Assembly (NCBI RefSeq): GCF_018596315.1
Contig: NZ_JAHEAG010000005.1
Location: forward strand, 361,674-425,673
Origin: Bradyrhizobium sp. SRL28
GTDB taxonomy: Bacteria > Pseudomonadota > Alphaproteobacteria > Rhizobiales > Xanthobacteraceae
Length of the DNA stretch: 64,000 nucleotides
Reading direction: 5' to 3'
A program made the position numbers and the translations under genes. Each line of letters begins with the position of its first letter. The first letter of the stretch is position 1. Shown here one piece after another: positions 1-9,890 of the stretch. Under the pieces are notes generated by a model that made no database searches, was not told where the DNA came from, and was given only the letters and a program-made list of their open reading frames with translations.

Positions 1-64
1 GCGGGTTCCGCTACCGCTGTCGGCCCGAACTTCCGCCAGGAGGCTTGAATTTGCCGCGTTTTCG

Positions 65-1153
65 GTGAAAAGCATGGCCATGATCTTGGGCGGTAACGGT
101 ATCGTTGGATTCGGGCGGGGCGGATGGCCTTTCCCGGCGCTGGCGTTTGCATTGGCGCTGGTCGTCTTGTTTGCCGTCCCGGCCTCGGCCCAGATGTTCT
201 CGGACCGCCCGCCGCCGGTGCCGCCGGCTGCGGTTCCGGATGTCCAGACCGGGCCCGCCATGAATCTGGCACCGCCGTCGGGCACGGGAACGATCCCGCC
301 GGCGCCGCTGAACCAGCCCACCATCGTGCCACCGTCGATCGCGACGATTCCGCCGGTAACGCCTCCAGCAGCGGCCCCAGTTCCAAATCAGGGGGTGCTG
401 TCGCTGACGGCGCGCTACGGCAAGGATCTGCCTGTTATCAACGGCGGGCTGGTGTGGCGGGTGTTCGCCGACAAGCCCGACGACACCGGCACGTTCAAGC
501 TGATCCGCGAGGAGCGCGGCGCGACCCCGAACATCGTGCTGCCGCCCGGCAGTTACGTCGTCCACGTCGCCCTCGGCCTGGTCAGCGCGGTGCGGGCGGT
601 GAGTCTGAAAGCGGAGACCGATCGGGTGGCCTTCGTGCTTCCGGCCGGCGGACTGCGCATCGAGGGCCGCGTTGGCAGCAGCAAGATTCCACCGAACCAG
701 ATTTCGTTTGCGCTCTACAAGGGCAGCCAGTTCGAAGGTGGCGCCGGCGCCGAGCGCCAGTCGCTGGTGCCCAACGTGGCCGCAGGCGACGTCGCGCTGC
801 TGCCGGAGGGAACCTATTACATCATCTCCAACTATGGCGACGCCAACTCCGTCGTCCGCTCCGACATCCGTGTGCAGGCCGGCAAGCTGACGGACGTGAC
901 CGTCAGCCATCGTGCAGCTGTCATCACGCTGAAGCTCGTCAGCGACCGGGGCGGCGAGGCGCTCGCCAACACCGCATGGTCGGTGATCACGCCGGGCGGC
1001 GACGTCATCAAGGAATCGATCGGCGCGTTTCCCCGCGTCGTGCTGTCCGAAGGCGAATACCGCGCGATTGCCAAGAACGAAGGCAAGGTGTTCGAGCGTC
1101 CCTTCAACGTCGTCAACGGCGTCGACGCCGAAGTCGAGGTCATCGCGCGCTAG
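65..1153 (+). CDS. Secreted protein of unknown function, Pro/Ala-rich N-terminus
   Basis: The 362-residue product has an N-terminal hydrophobic signal peptide (about residues 20-43, ending PASAQ), so it should be exported. A Pro/Ala-rich spacer follows to about residue 115. The rest is a globular beta-rich region with a repeated pattern like carboxypeptidase-regulatory or surface Ig-like folds. The family was not recognised. The start is uncertain: GTG at 65 overlaps the stop of a possible upstream reading frame as GTGA, which would couple it to a gene lying off the window edge; ATG at 74 and 80 are alternatives. A 31-bp perfect inverted repeat lies about 100 bp downstream. Confidence 0.8.
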   Translation: MKSMAMILGGNGIVGFGRGGWPFPALAFALALVVLFAVPASAQMFSDRPPPVPPAAVPDVQTGPAMNLAPPSGTGTIPPAPLNQPTIVPPSIATIPPVTPPAAAPVPNQGVLSLTARYGKDLPVINGGLVWRVFADKPDDTGTFKLIREERGATPNIVLPPGSYVVHVALGLVSAVRAVSLKAETDRVAFVLPAGGLRIEGRVGSSKIPPNQISFALYKGSQFEGGAGAERQSLVPNVAAGDVALLPEGTYYIISNYGDANSVVRSDIRVQAGKLTDVTVSHRAAVITLKLVSDRGGEALANTAWSVITPGGDVIKESIGAFPRVVLSEGEYRAIAKNEGKVFERPFNVVNGVDAEVEVIAR

Positions 1154-1252
1154 AAGCGCAGACTGGCGGTGGGCTGCCGGGCGGTCCGACCAAAAAATCG
1201 CAAAACAACCCCATGCAAAGTAGAGTTGCACGGTCATTAGTGCGATCGCCCT

Positions 1253-1334
1253 GTAGGATGGGTAGAGCGAAGCGAAACCCATCCTCTGTCTGCGTGTGAG
1301 ATTGATGGGTTTCGCTTCGCTCTACCCATCCTAC
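1253..1334. repeat. Perfect 31-bp inverted repeat (REP-like)
   Basis: Positions 1253-1283 and 1304-1334 are exact reverse complements separated by a 20-base loop; the arms begin GTAGGATGGGTAGAGCGAAG. Repeats of this sort recur between genes in Bradyrhizobium-type genomes. The rest of the 1154-1521 gap shows nothing coding. Confidence 0.85.
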
Positions 1335-1521
1335 GAAGCTGCTAAGCGAACAAAAAAACTTCGACGTAGCACCGCTGCGTCGGCTCGTCGTAGCATGGCT
1401 TATCATTTAATGAGCGTTGTATCGCCTCACTCTCGCCAGCGAGAATCTCAGTCTCGTCAAGCAGACAGCCTACGTCTCCGACACTGCGATCTTGATCCAC
1501 GTCAACAGTGAAGGAGATACC

Positions 1522-2357
1522 ATGGCGATCGATTTCAGCCTCGAGGGCGCAAAATGGGGCTCACCCGAACTGGGCACTGCGGGTGGCACGGTCACCTGGG
1601 CCGTTGATAACAGTATCTCCCAGGCGGAGCTGCAATCCATCAATGCTGCATTCGCCGAATGGTCCGAGGTCGCCAACATCCAATTCCAGCAAGTCGCGTC
1701 CACGGCCGATTCCGACATCGATTTTGCAAACAGTGCGCTCGATGGCGCCGGCAACGTACTGGGGGTCACGGGCTTCAGCTATGCAGGGGGCCAGCTTCAG
1801 AGCGCGGAGATTCAGTTCGATAGTGGCGACAATCTTTCAGCCTCGTCGCGATCCACGAGATCGGGCATGCGATTGGACTGGGTCACTACAACGACGACGA
1901 CGCGGTGATGAACTCGTTCGCCAATTTCGACCTCACCGGTTTGGAGCAATCCGACATCGACGGCATCGTGGCGCTTTATGGCGCCAACACCACCGACATG
2001 GCGGATGCGGGCACCGGCACCACGCCGCCGGACACCGCCACTCCCGATACCGGAGCAACGCCTGACACGCCGACAACGCCGACCGCAGATGCGGGTAATG
2101 GCGGCGCCGGCGGCTGTGGCGGAACCCAGACGGCTGCGGGCGATGGCGCCACGGGCGCCGCTGCAGATGCCGGCACGAGTAATGGCTTCGGCGGCGATCT
2201 TGGTGGCCGCTTCGCCGATCTCGCATCCCTGCTGCATTCAATCCAGGGTGACCACAGCGATGCAGCCGCCGCGTCGGGCGCTGATTTGCCCAGCGCGCAG
2301 CTCGCCGAACTGAGCAACGTGGCGCACCAGTACTTCGACAATCATCTGTGGGGTTGA
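1522..2357 (+). pseudogene. Matrixin/serralysin-type zinc metalloprotease, interrupted by a frameshift
   Basis: ATG at 1522 follows a good ribosome site, AAGGAGAT (1511-1518). The first frame runs through a protease-like N-domain (TWAVDNSI, then an AFAEWSEVANIQF segment typical of matrixins) but continues out of frame to a stop near 1908. The zinc-binding motif HEIGHAIGLGH is encoded at 1854-1886 in the +0 frame, with ALYGA downstream, so the two halves of one protein are in different frames. The switch must lie about 1820-1842. The second frame ends at 2357 with a Thr/Pro/Asp/Gly-rich tail. There is no signal peptide, as expected for a type I-secreted enzyme. It is either a genuine pseudogene, a sequencing error or, less likely, programmed frameshifting. 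Confidence 0.8.
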
Positions 2358-2510
2358 TCGTGCGCGCCATGGTCGTCCTGTCGTGACGACGCGACAATGC
2401 CCGGCGCAGAACGAGACTTGTGCTCCGGGCAACGTCGTTGAATGGCGATGAAGAGAGCTGTCTAAAGTCGCAAACAGCGAATGTAACGAACCCAAATCTA
2501 GAACCCAAGT

Positions 2511-3089
2511 CTAGAACCGCGTCACGATCTCGGACAGCGACGGTCGCGGACGATCCTCGGCAGGCTTGGCCGGCGTGCCGATATGGATGAAGCCCGCGAG
2601 CTTCTCATCCGCTTTCAATCCAAATCCATCGAGCACATCGCGGTCGAAGGCGAACCAGCCGGTCAGCCAGTTCGCGCCATAGCCGAGCGCGGTGGCCGCG
2701 GTGACGATATTCATCGCGCTAGCGCCGGCGGACAGTTCCTGCTCCCAGGCCGGCACCTTGGGATGCGGCTTCGTAAAGCTGACCACCGCGATCACCAGCG
2801 GCGCGTCCATCAGCCGGCGCTTCTCCACCTCGATATCGGCGACCGGAGCTGACGGGTTCTTCTTTGCGAACACCTGCGCGATGACGTCGCCGGCGCGCGC
2901 CCGGGCGTCGCCCTCGAACACGATGAAGCGCCACGGCGTCAGCTTGCCGTGGTCCGGCACCCGCGCGCCGATGGTCAGGATGGTGTCGAGTTCGGAAGGC
3001 GTGGGGCCGGGCCCGCTCATCTCGCGGGGTTTGACCGAGCGGCGGTTCTTCAGGAGTTCAATAGCGTCGGGCACAAGGGTCTCTTTCAT
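2511..3089 (-). CDS. Nitroreductase family protein
   Basis: The protein is about 192 residues. The FMN-binding signature of the small nitroreductase family is clear: an ELLKNRRSVKP segment at the N-terminus, the PDHGKLTPWRFIVF segment, and an ALGYGANWLTGW segment near the dimer interface. Such enzymes bind FMN and reduce quinones, nitro compounds or related substrates with NAD(P)H in the cytoplasm; the substrate cannot be read from sequence. ATG at 3089 matches the family N-terminus, while an upstream GTG at 3119 would add ten residues. It is close to thrS on the same strand (67 bp) and may be co-transcribed. Confidence 0.88.
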   Translation of the reverse strand: MKETLVPDAIELLKNRRSVKPREMSGPGPTPSELDTILTIGARVPDHGKLTPWRFIVFEGDARARAGDVIAQVFAKKNPSAPVADIEVEKRRLMDAPLVIAVVSFTKPHPKVPAWEQELSAGASAMNIVTAATALGYGANWLTGWFAFDRDVLDGFGLKADEKLAGFIHIGTPAKPAEDRPRPSLSEIVTRF

Positions 3090-3156
3090 CGGAAGCGGCT
3101 GTGCCAGAGATAGGTGCACAACCGGTCCAGCGGAAGCGGATTTAGACCGATTATGA

Positions 3157-5202
3157 TCAGGCCGCGGACCGCGCCCGCTTCACGTCCGGCGGTGTCGCTT
3201 CCTCGACGAGGGCGGCCAGCGCCTCGTCGGTCGGCATGACCTTCTGCCCATCGCTGCCGAGCCGGCGGATCGAGACCGAATGGGTCTCGGCTTCCTTCTT
3301 GCCGACGACGAGCAGGGCAGGGATCTTCGCCAGCGAGTGTTCGCGGACCTTGTAGTTGATCTTCTCGTTGCGCAGGTCGATCTCGACGCGCAGGCCCGCG
3401 CGCCGCGCGGCGGCGGCGACCACCTTGGCGTATTCGTCGCCGTCGGAGGTGATGGTCGTGACGACCACCTGGATCGGCGCCAGCCAGAGCGGAAAATTGC
3501 CGGCAAAGTGCTCGATCAGGATGCCGATGAAGCGTTCCATCGAGCCGCAGATCGCGCGGTGGACCATCACCGGGACCTTCTTCGAGCCGTCGGCGTCGAT
3601 ATAGAACGCGCCGAAGCGTTCCGGCAGGTTGAAGTCGACCTGCGTGGTGCCGCATTGCCAGTCGCGGCCGATGGCGTCGCGCAGCACATATTCGAACTTC
3701 GGCCCGTAGAACGCGCCTTCACCGGGGTTGATCGCGGTCTTGATGCGATTGCTGCCGCTGGCCTGGATTTCCGCCAGCACGGTGGCCATCACGCGTTCGG
3801 CATGGTCCCACATCTCGTCGGTGCCGACGCGCTTCTCCGGCTTGGTCGAGAGTTTTATCGTGAGTTCGCCCTCGAAGCCGAAATCCGCATAGGTCGACAG
3901 GATCAGCTCGTTGATCTTGAGACACTCGTCGGCAAGCTGGGCCTCGGTGCAGAACACATGCGCGTCGTCTTGGGTAAACCCGCGTACGCGCATCAGGCCG
4001 TGCATGGCGCCCGACGGCTCGTAGCGATGCACCACGCCGAATTCGGCAAGGCGCAAGGGCAGGTCGCGGTAGCTCTTCAAGCCATGCTTGAAGATCTGCA
4101 CGTGGCCCGGACAGTTCATCGGCTTGAGCGCAAACCAGCGCTTGTCTTCGGCTTCGTCGCCGGCCGACTGCGCCGCGAACATGTTCTCGCGATACCAGTC
4201 CCAGTGGCCTGAAGTTTCCCACAGCACCTTGTCGAGGATCTGCGGCGCGTTGACCTCGCTGTAATCGCCGGTCAGGCGGCGGCGCATATAGGCGATCAGC
4301 GCCTGGAACACCGTCCAACCCTTCGGGTGCCAGAACACCACGCCGGGGCCTTCCTCCTGGAAGTGGAACAGGTCGAGTTCGCGGCCGAGCCGGCGGTGGT
4401 CACGCTTCTCGGCTTCCTCGATCTGCTTGAGGTAAGCGTCGAGCTCTTCCTGCTTGGCAAACGCCGTGCCGTAGATGCGCGTCAGCATCGGGTTGTTGGA
4501 ATCGCCACGCCAATAGGCGCCCGCCACCTTCATCAGCTTGAAGGCGTTGCCGACCTTGCCGGTCGAGCTCATATGCGGGCCGCGGCAGAGGTCGAACCAG
4601 TCGCCCTGGAAATAGATCTTGATCGGTTCGTCGCCGGGAATGTCGTCGACCAGTTCGACCTTGAAGGCCTCGCCCTTGTCGCGGAACACCTGCTTTGTTT
4701 TTTCGCGATCCCACACTTCCTTGGTGAAGGGCTTGTCGCGTGCGATGATCTCGCGCATCCGCTTCTCGATTGCGGCGAAATCTTCCGGCGTGAAGGGCTC
4801 GTTGCGGAAGAAGTCGTAATAGAAGCCGTTCTCGATCACCGGGCCGATGGTGACCTGAGTGCCCGGCCACAGCGACTGCACCGCTTCGGCCAGCACATGC
4901 GCGCAGTCATGCCGGATCAGTTCCAGCGCGCGCGGGTCATCGCGGTTGATGAGCTCGATCTTCGCATCGCCCGAGATCGGATCGTTGAGGTCAGCGACCA
5001 CGCCGTCCAGCGCCATCGCAACCGTGCGCTTGGCGAGCGAGGGCGAGATGCCCTTGGCGATGTCGAGCCCGGTGATGTCCCTGGCGTATTCGCGTTTCGC
5101 GCCGTCCGGGAAGGTGAGGGTGATCTTTTCCAAGGGCTCGGCGGGTTTCAAATTGGCAAGGCCGAACTGGAATCCGGATGCGGGCGTATTTTGGTCAGGC
5201 AT
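3157..5202 (-). CDS. thrS: Threonyl-tRNA synthetase
   Basis: The 681-residue class II aminoacyl-tRNA synthetase charges tRNA-Thr with threonine in the cytoplasm. Domains in order: an N-terminal TGS domain (about 25-85), the editing/SAD domain with [10 protein letters not shown] near residue 98 and DLCRGPHM near 207, the catalytic core with zinc-site MNCPGH (Cys about 363), [20 protein letters not shown] (motif 2), and motif 3 near [14 protein letters not shown], then an anticodon-binding domain to the C-terminus. Length and order are normal. A tRNA-Thr gene lies 35 kb away in this window. Confidence 0.98.
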   Translation of the reverse strand: MPDQNTPASGFQFGLANLKPAEPLEKITLTFPDGAKREYARDITGLDIAKGISPSLAKRTVAMALDGVVADLNDPISGDAKIELINRDDPRALELIRHDCAHVLAEAVQSLWPGTQVTIGPVIENGFYYDFFRNEPFTPEDFAAIEKRMREIIARDKPFTKEVWDREKTKQVFRDKGEAFKVELVDDIPGDEPIKIYFQGDWFDLCRGPHMSSTGKVGNAFKLMKVAGAYWRGDSNNPMLTRIYGTAFAKQEELDAYLKQIEEAEKRDHRRLGRELDLFHFQEEGPGVVFWHPKGWTVFQALIAYMRRRLTGDYSEVNAPQILDKVLWETSGHWDWYRENMFAAQSAGDEAEDKRWFALKPMNCPGHVQIFKHGLKSYRDLPLRLAEFGVVHRYEPSGAMHGLMRVRGFTQDDAHVFCTEAQLADECLKINELILSTYADFGFEGELTIKLSTKPEKRVGTDEMWDHAERVMATVLAEIQASGSNRIKTAINPGEGAFYGPKFEYVLRDAIGRDWQCGTTQVDFNLPERFGAFYIDADGSKKVPVMVHRAICGSMERFIGILIEHFAGNFPLWLAPIQVVVTTITSDGDEYAKVVAAAARRAGLRVEIDLRNEKINYKVREHSLAKIPALLVVGKKEAETHSVSIRRLGSDGQKVMPTDEALAALVEEATPPDVKRARSAA

Positions 5203-5448
5203 AGTGGTCTCCTAAAGCTCACTCCTGCGAACGAGCGCAGGTAAGCGGGAAGCAGCGGTATAGCAGGCGATTCGGCGCCTGCAATCGGGCAATATCGAGA
5301 AATTCAGGTCAAATCCTGCTTACAATCAAGGGCCTCAGTCCGATCGCTGGAGCACCACGCGAGAGGCGTGGGGACCAAGGGTTGCAGCGCCGGCAGGCAT
5401 TGTCTAGTTTTGGCGATTGCTTCCATTAGCCCGCTGATTACGCCGGTC

Positions 5449-6720
5449 ATGATGCTTCGCCTTTTCCTTCTCGCAGCCATGCTGCTGGTTCACGGCGAGG
5501 CGCGTGCCGAAACGCCAGCCGAGAAGGCCGGATTTCCACCCAGGCTGATCATCTACAATGCCCGGGGCCCGGCCAATTCGTGCGGTCCGGGCTGCGATCG
5601 CTGGATTGCGGTCGAAGGCCAGGTCGATGAGGGTGCGGCGGTGCGCGTCAGCCGCTTCCTGCGCGACGTCAAGGATACCAGGCGGCCGATCTATTTTCAT
5701 TCGCCGGGCGGCTCGGTCAGGCCATCCTATGTCATCGCCCGCCTGTTGCGCAGCCGGAAGGCCGTCGCCCGGATCGGACGCACCATCGCAACCGCCTGCG
5801 CCGGCGGAACCCAGGTCGATGCGGTCTGCCTCAAGGTCAAGACGGCAGGCGGCGAGGTTGAGGCCGAGCTCACGACCCGCAACGCCATGTGCAATTCCGC
5901 CTGCGGCTATCTGTTTCTCGGCGCCACGACCCGCGAAGTCGCGCCCGATGCCGCGATCGCCGTACATAACTCGAGGCTCACACTGCTCGCTCGCGGGCCA
6001 TTCTCGGCGCAGCAGATTGCCGATTTCAAGCGACACAGCATGGCGAGGGCCGACCGCGAGCGCGCCGCCTTCGTCGTTGCCATGGGCATCAGCCGTGAGC
6101 TGGATGATCTCATCAAGACGGTAAAATTCGAGAGCTTGCATGTCCTCACGCGGGCGGAGCTCTATCGCTTCGGCATCGATACACGCCCCTTGTCCGAAAC
6201 GGCGTGGACACTCGAAGCCGCGTCGCGCCCGTACGTCCGCAAGATGGCGGTGGCAAAACAGGGAGATGGCGTGTCGTTCCGAACGATGGAGTGGCGGCTG
6301 TTCTGCGAGAACAAGGATCGCGCCCGGTTGATGTTCGTGCGGGAATCCGACCCAAGCGGTGGCGGCCTCAAGACGATGATGTTGGCTGCGGGGACGGACA
6401 AGTCGGTGGCCTTTGGAAGGTATCCCGCGCGCGTCGGCAAGTACGAAGTGTGGAGCGATGTCGTCGCGCCCGATGCCATGCAGGCGATGCTGGCAGCTTC
6501 CAGCCTGCAGATGGGTGAGGGTACGCTCGGCGCGGAGGGCAAGACCAAGCTCGCGACTTTCGACATCGATACGCTTGGCCTGGGGTCGTCATGGACGCAG
6601 CTCTTGACATCGTGCCCGGCCAACACGACCCGGCCTGCGGCGGCGTCGTCCAATCTCAACCTCAATGCTGCTCCGGCGATTCCAGCGACTTCCGCAGCTC
6701 CCGCAACTCCGCCGAAATGA
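5449..6720 (+). CDS. ClpP-fold periplasmic protein, COG3904-like
   Basis: An N-terminal signal peptide (LRLFLLAAMLLVHGEARA) is followed by a region resembling the predicted periplasmic ClpP-class proteins: HSPGGSV near residue 85, a CNSACGYLF segment where ClpP-like enzymes keep the nucleophilic serine, and AVHN where the catalytic histidine would fall. The remaining C-terminal half is not recognised and ends in an Ala/Pro-rich tail. ATG at 5449 or 5452 fits the signal peptide; the open frame extends upstream to 5368. A diverged paralogue sits at 11976-12899. Proteolytic activity is inferred, not shown. Confidence 0.8.
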   Translation: MMLRLFLLAAMLLVHGEARAETPAEKAGFPPRLIIYNARGPANSCGPGCDRWIAVEGQVDEGAAVRVSRFLRDVKDTRRPIYFHSPGGSVRPSYVIARLLRSRKAVARIGRTIATACAGGTQVDAVCLKVKTAGGEVEAELTTRNAMCNSACGYLFLGATTREVAPDAAIAVHNSRLTLLARGPFSAQQIADFKRHSMARADRERAAFVVAMGISRELDDLIKTVKFESLHVLTRAELYRFGIDTRPLSETAWTLEAASRPYVRKMAVAKQGDGVSFRTMEWRLFCENKDRARLMFVRESDPSGGGLKTMMLAAGTDKSVAFGRYPARVGKYEVWSDVVAPDAMQAMLAASSLQMGEGTLGAEGKTKLATFDIDTLGLGSSWTQLLTSCPANTTRPAAASSNLNLNAAPAIPATSAAPATPPK

Positions 6721-6909
6721 GCGCTGGGGTGGTGCCTGGAAGACATCGCTTCTGTTCACCTCGGTGTTGCTGGCCTAATCCGAGATTCGCGTCAGCGCGG
6801 CCTTGAAGCTGACGCCCAGCGCCGTACACAAGTCAAACGTCATCAACATCAGAATTCGATTTGAGGGAGATGATGGCCGGCACCCCGCGATGGCGCGGCG
6901 AAGAGGCGG

Positions 6910-8217
6910 TTACCGGCTTGCGTTGGGTGCGCTGGCGACCCGGGTCAAAGCGGGCGTTGCCGCCATCTTGACCAGCACGTCCTTGACCGGATGCTCGGTC
7001 CAGGCCCGCGTGACGTAATTGCGATGGGTGACGCCATCAGGCGTCTGCACGAACACGACGCTGCCGGGCCGCAGTGGCCCGTCCATGCTCTCGGTGACGG
7101 TGATGCCCCGGTCGCGGAGCATCTGCATCAGCTCCTGGTCGTGCCGCTTGGTGTAGCGGGTATACGAAGAGACGAAGAAGCCGGTACGGTTTTTCTCGAT
7201 CCAGGACGCGAACTTGTCGAGTTCGCCATAGACGGCGTCGAGCAGGAACACGCCGCGGACCCGGTTGGGAACGCCACCGACTTCGAGGCTCCAGGCGGTC
7301 GGCAGGAAGCCGCCGCTATAGCCGACGATCACGATCGGCAGGTTCGCGAATGCCTGCGCCGACTGCGGATCGCCGTAGAGGCGGGCGAGATGGCTCGCTG
7401 ATTCATCGATGAAGCGCTTGAAGCCGCCCGGCTGCCAGAACTTGCCGGCCGAGGAGTCAGCGGCATTCACCGCCATCTGGGGCGCGAGCAGCACGGCGTT
7501 GACGCCGGAATCCGAGATCTGCTGCGGCACCAATTGCCGGTCGCGGACGTCGCGCTCCAGCGTTGCGCCGTTGCCGTGGAAGAACACCACGATCATGCCG
7601 GGCTTCCTGACGTCGAACGTCTCGGGGACGTGCACCAGCACGCGGCTGTCGTTGTAGGTCTCGTCCTGCCAATAGACCTTGCCGCTGTAACTGCGATGGC
7701 CTTTGCGGTCGCCCTTGGAAATGTTGAGGAACGGCTCTTCGGAGCGCGGATTGGTGCCGAAATAGGGGAAGGCCGAGGACTTCATGCTGACCAGCGTGGT
7801 CAGCTCTTCACGCTCGGCGCGGGGTAGCGTCAGCGTTGGCGTCAGCGAGGCGACCCTCACGGGTTCGGTGCGCACCGTGCGCGGCGGCTGCGCCAGCGCG
7901 ACCTGGCGCTGGACCTGTGGCAGGCTTTCATTGGCGGTCGGGAAACGGTCGGCGAATTGCAGCGTGGGGAAACGGTCGTCGAACGTAACGATTGAAGCTT
8001 GGGATTTGGCGGGCCGGGATTTTGCGCCTCCCGTGTTCGCCGCCAGCATTTCGGCGCTCGGCGCCTTGCCGTACTGAACCAGGACAAAGGATAGCGGCAC
8101 GATCAGCGCAGCCAGCGCAAACCAGTGCCATCGTAGCGGCAGGGTGCGCCGCGGCACAGCCGACAATGTCGGCTGGCCACGACCAACTGTCTGGAATTTC
8201 GGATCAGCTCCGACCAT
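6910..8217 (-). CDS. Membrane-anchored alpha/beta hydrolase-like protein
   Basis: The product is about 435 residues with one transmembrane segment near residues 29-46 (WHWFALAALIVPLSFVLV), a low-complexity linker to about residue 130, then an alpha/beta-hydrolase-like domain. The core contains VVFFHGNGATLER (oxyanion-type HG) and the nucleophile elbow VGYSGG, which predicts a serine esterase or peptidase facing the periplasm. ATG at 8217 is preceded by GGGG; a TTG at 8226 is less likely. Substrate unknown. It is convergent with the preceding ClpP-fold gene. Confidence 0.78.
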   Translation of the reverse strand: MVGADPKFQTVGRGQPTLSAVPRRTLPLRWHWFALAALIVPLSFVLVQYGKAPSAEMLAANTGGAKSRPAKSQASIVTFDDRFPTLQFADRFPTANESLPQVQRQVALAQPPRTVRTEPVRVASLTPTLTLPRAEREELTTLVSMKSSAFPYFGTNPRSEEPFLNISKGDRKGHRSYSGKVYWQDETYNDSRVLVHVPETFDVRKPGMIVVFFHGNGATLERDVRDRQLVPQQISDSGVNAVLLAPQMAVNAADSSAGKFWQPGGFKRFIDESASHLARLYGDPQSAQAFANLPIVIVGYSGGFLPTAWSLEVGGVPNRVRGVFLLDAVYGELDKFASWIEKNRTGFFVSSYTRYTKRHDQELMQMLRDRGITVTESMDGPLRPGSVVFVQTPDGVTHRNYVTRAWTEHPVKDVLVKMAATPALTRVASAPNASR

Positions 8218-8226
8218 CCACCCCAA

Positions 8227-8516
8227 TGTCCCAAGATCACCGTCAACCGAGGTTAAGCTCGCACGCGCTTAGACGACGTTAAGCGTCCGGAAAAACTCCC
8301 CACGTCCGGAAGCCCTGAGGGGACCATGCAATCGTGTCGCGATTGTGGGGACCGTCACGATGTTTTCGCAATCCAGTAGTGGCACGGGAATAGCGACGGT
8401 ATTATAAAACCTATTTCGCGTCTCAATTTAAACCATTGTAAACATTGCTTGAATTGAAGGGCGTCAGCCTGCACGATGCGGCTCTCGGCTGCGGGCGCTT
8501 GAATGTGGGGTCCGAG
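8227..8516. other. Intergenic region, divergent promoters expected
   Basis: No coding sequence was found. It separates the divergent hydrolase and permease genes. It becomes AT-rich at 8395-8450 (ATTATAAAACC, TTTAAACC), which is where the permease promoter would be expected. A short CGTCCGGAA motif occurs twice near 8284 and 8303. Confidence 0.5.
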
Positions 8517-9890
8517 ATGGCGGCATCAGAAACGGGAAGCCCAGCGTGGCCCGGCTCGCGCTCCGGCGGACGCTCCACCGTTTCGGTTCTGGTGGCGGTT
8601 GCCATCGTCGTTGCCGACATGGTCGGCGTCGGCGTCTTCACCAGCCTCGGCTTTCAGGTCAAGGATATTCCCTCCGGCTTTTCGATCCTGCTGCTGTGGA
8701 CCGTCGGCGGCATCGTTGCGCTATGCGGGGTGTTTTCCTACGGCGAACTCGGCGCGATGTTTCCGCGTTCGAGCGGCGAGTACAATTTCCTCGGCCGGGC
8801 CTATCACCCGGCCTTCGGTTTTGTAGCGGGCTGGGTATCGGCAACCGTCGGCTTCGCCGCACCCGTCGCGCTGGCCGCGATGGCATTCGGCGAGTACGGC
8901 AAGTCGGTGCTACCAAATGCGCCACCGCTGGTGCTTGCGGTCGGCGTGGTCTGGCTGGTGTCGCTGGTGCAACTCACCGGCGTGCGGCATTCCTCGACCT
9001 TTCAACTGGTCGCGACCATCCTGAAGGTGGTGCTGATCGTGGCCTTCCTGGTCTGCGGCTTCTTGCTCGGTTCCGGGCAACCGGTGTCGTTCGCGCCGTC
9101 GGCTTCCGACTTCACCCATATCGTCAGCGCGCCGTTCGCGATCAGCCTCGTCTTCGTGATGTATTCGTTCTCGGGATGGAACGCGGCGACCTACATCATC
9201 GGCGAGGTGAGGTTGCCCGAGCGCAACGTGCCGCGGGCGATGCTGATAGGAACGCTGATCGTGCTGGTGTTGTATGTGGCGCTCAACGCGGTGTTCCTGC
9301 ACACCGCGCCGATCGACAAGCTCGCCGGCCAGCTCGACGTCGCCCGGATTTCCGGCAGCTACATCTTCGGCGAATTCGGCGGCCGCATCGTCGGTGCGAT
9401 GATCTGTTTCGGGTTGATCTCGTCGATCAGCGCGATGATGTGGATCGGGCCGCGCGTCATGATGACGATGGGCGAGGACCTTCCGGTGCTGCGGCCGTTC
9501 GCCCGAAGGTCGACCGGCGGCGCGCCGCCTTACGCCATTCTATTTCAGCTCACGGTCGCGAGCCTGATGCTGTTTACGCGCAGCTTCGAGGCCGTGCTCG
9601 ATTTCATCCAGTTCGCGCTATTGTTCTGCTCGTTCTTCACCGTGCTCGGCGTGATCAAGCTGCGCATCACGCACCCCGATCTGCCGCGGCCCTACCGGGC
9701 CTGGGGGTATCCGGTGACCCCTGTGGTTTTCCTGCTCGTGACCGGGTTCATGATGTACTACCTTTTGACCGAACGGCCGTTGCAGTCGCTGCTGGGTCTT
9801 TTGATAATGCTTTCTGGTCTCCTGATTTACGGCGTTTTCCGCAAGCGGGCAGATCAAGTTCCCGTGGCCGCATCTTCGGGTCGTGAATGA
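8517..9890 (+). CDS. APC-superfamily amino acid permease
   Basis: About 457 residues with some twelve hydrophobic segments in the inner membrane. The N-terminal VADMVGVGVFTSLGF carries the glycine-rich helix-1 motif of amino acid/polyamine antiporters, and a YGELGAMFPRSSGEY segment matches the helix 2-3 region of the family. It probably takes up or exchanges an amino acid; the substrate is not predictable. ATG at 8517 follows GGGG by six bases. The stop overlaps the next gene start as ATGA, so the two are translationally coupled. Confidence 0.92.
   Translation: MAASETGSPAWPGSRSGGRSTVSVLVAVAIVVADMVGVGVFTSLGFQVKDIPSGFSILLLWTVGGIVALCGVFSYGELGAMFPRSSGEYNFLGRAYHPAFGFVAGWVSATVGFAAPVALAAMAFGEYGKSVLPNAPPLVLAVGVVWLVSLVQLTGVRHSSTFQLVATILKVVLIVAFLVCGFLLGSGQPVSFAPSASDFTHIVSAPFAISLVFVMYSFSGWNAATYIIGEVRLPERNVPRAMLIGTLIVLVLYVALNAVFLHTAPIDKLAGQLDVARISGSYIFGEFGGRIVGAMICFGLISSISAMMWIGPRVMMTMGEDLPVLRPFARRSTGGAPPYAILFQLTVASLMLFTRSFEAVLDFIQFALLFCSFFTVLGVIKLRITHPDLPRPYRAWGYPVTPVVFLLVTGFMMYYLLTERPLQSLLGLLIMLSGLLIYGVFRKRADQVPVAASSGRE

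Noticed and set aside
1492..1505. TTGATCCACGTCAA, FNR-like half-palindrome
   Set aside because: Only eight fixed bases match and it lies 17 bp before the protease start, too near for an activator. About one such match is expected by chance in 64 kb.
3280..5244. Long plus-strand frames across thrS
   Set aside because: Shadows of a conserved synthetase; no domains or ribosome sites.
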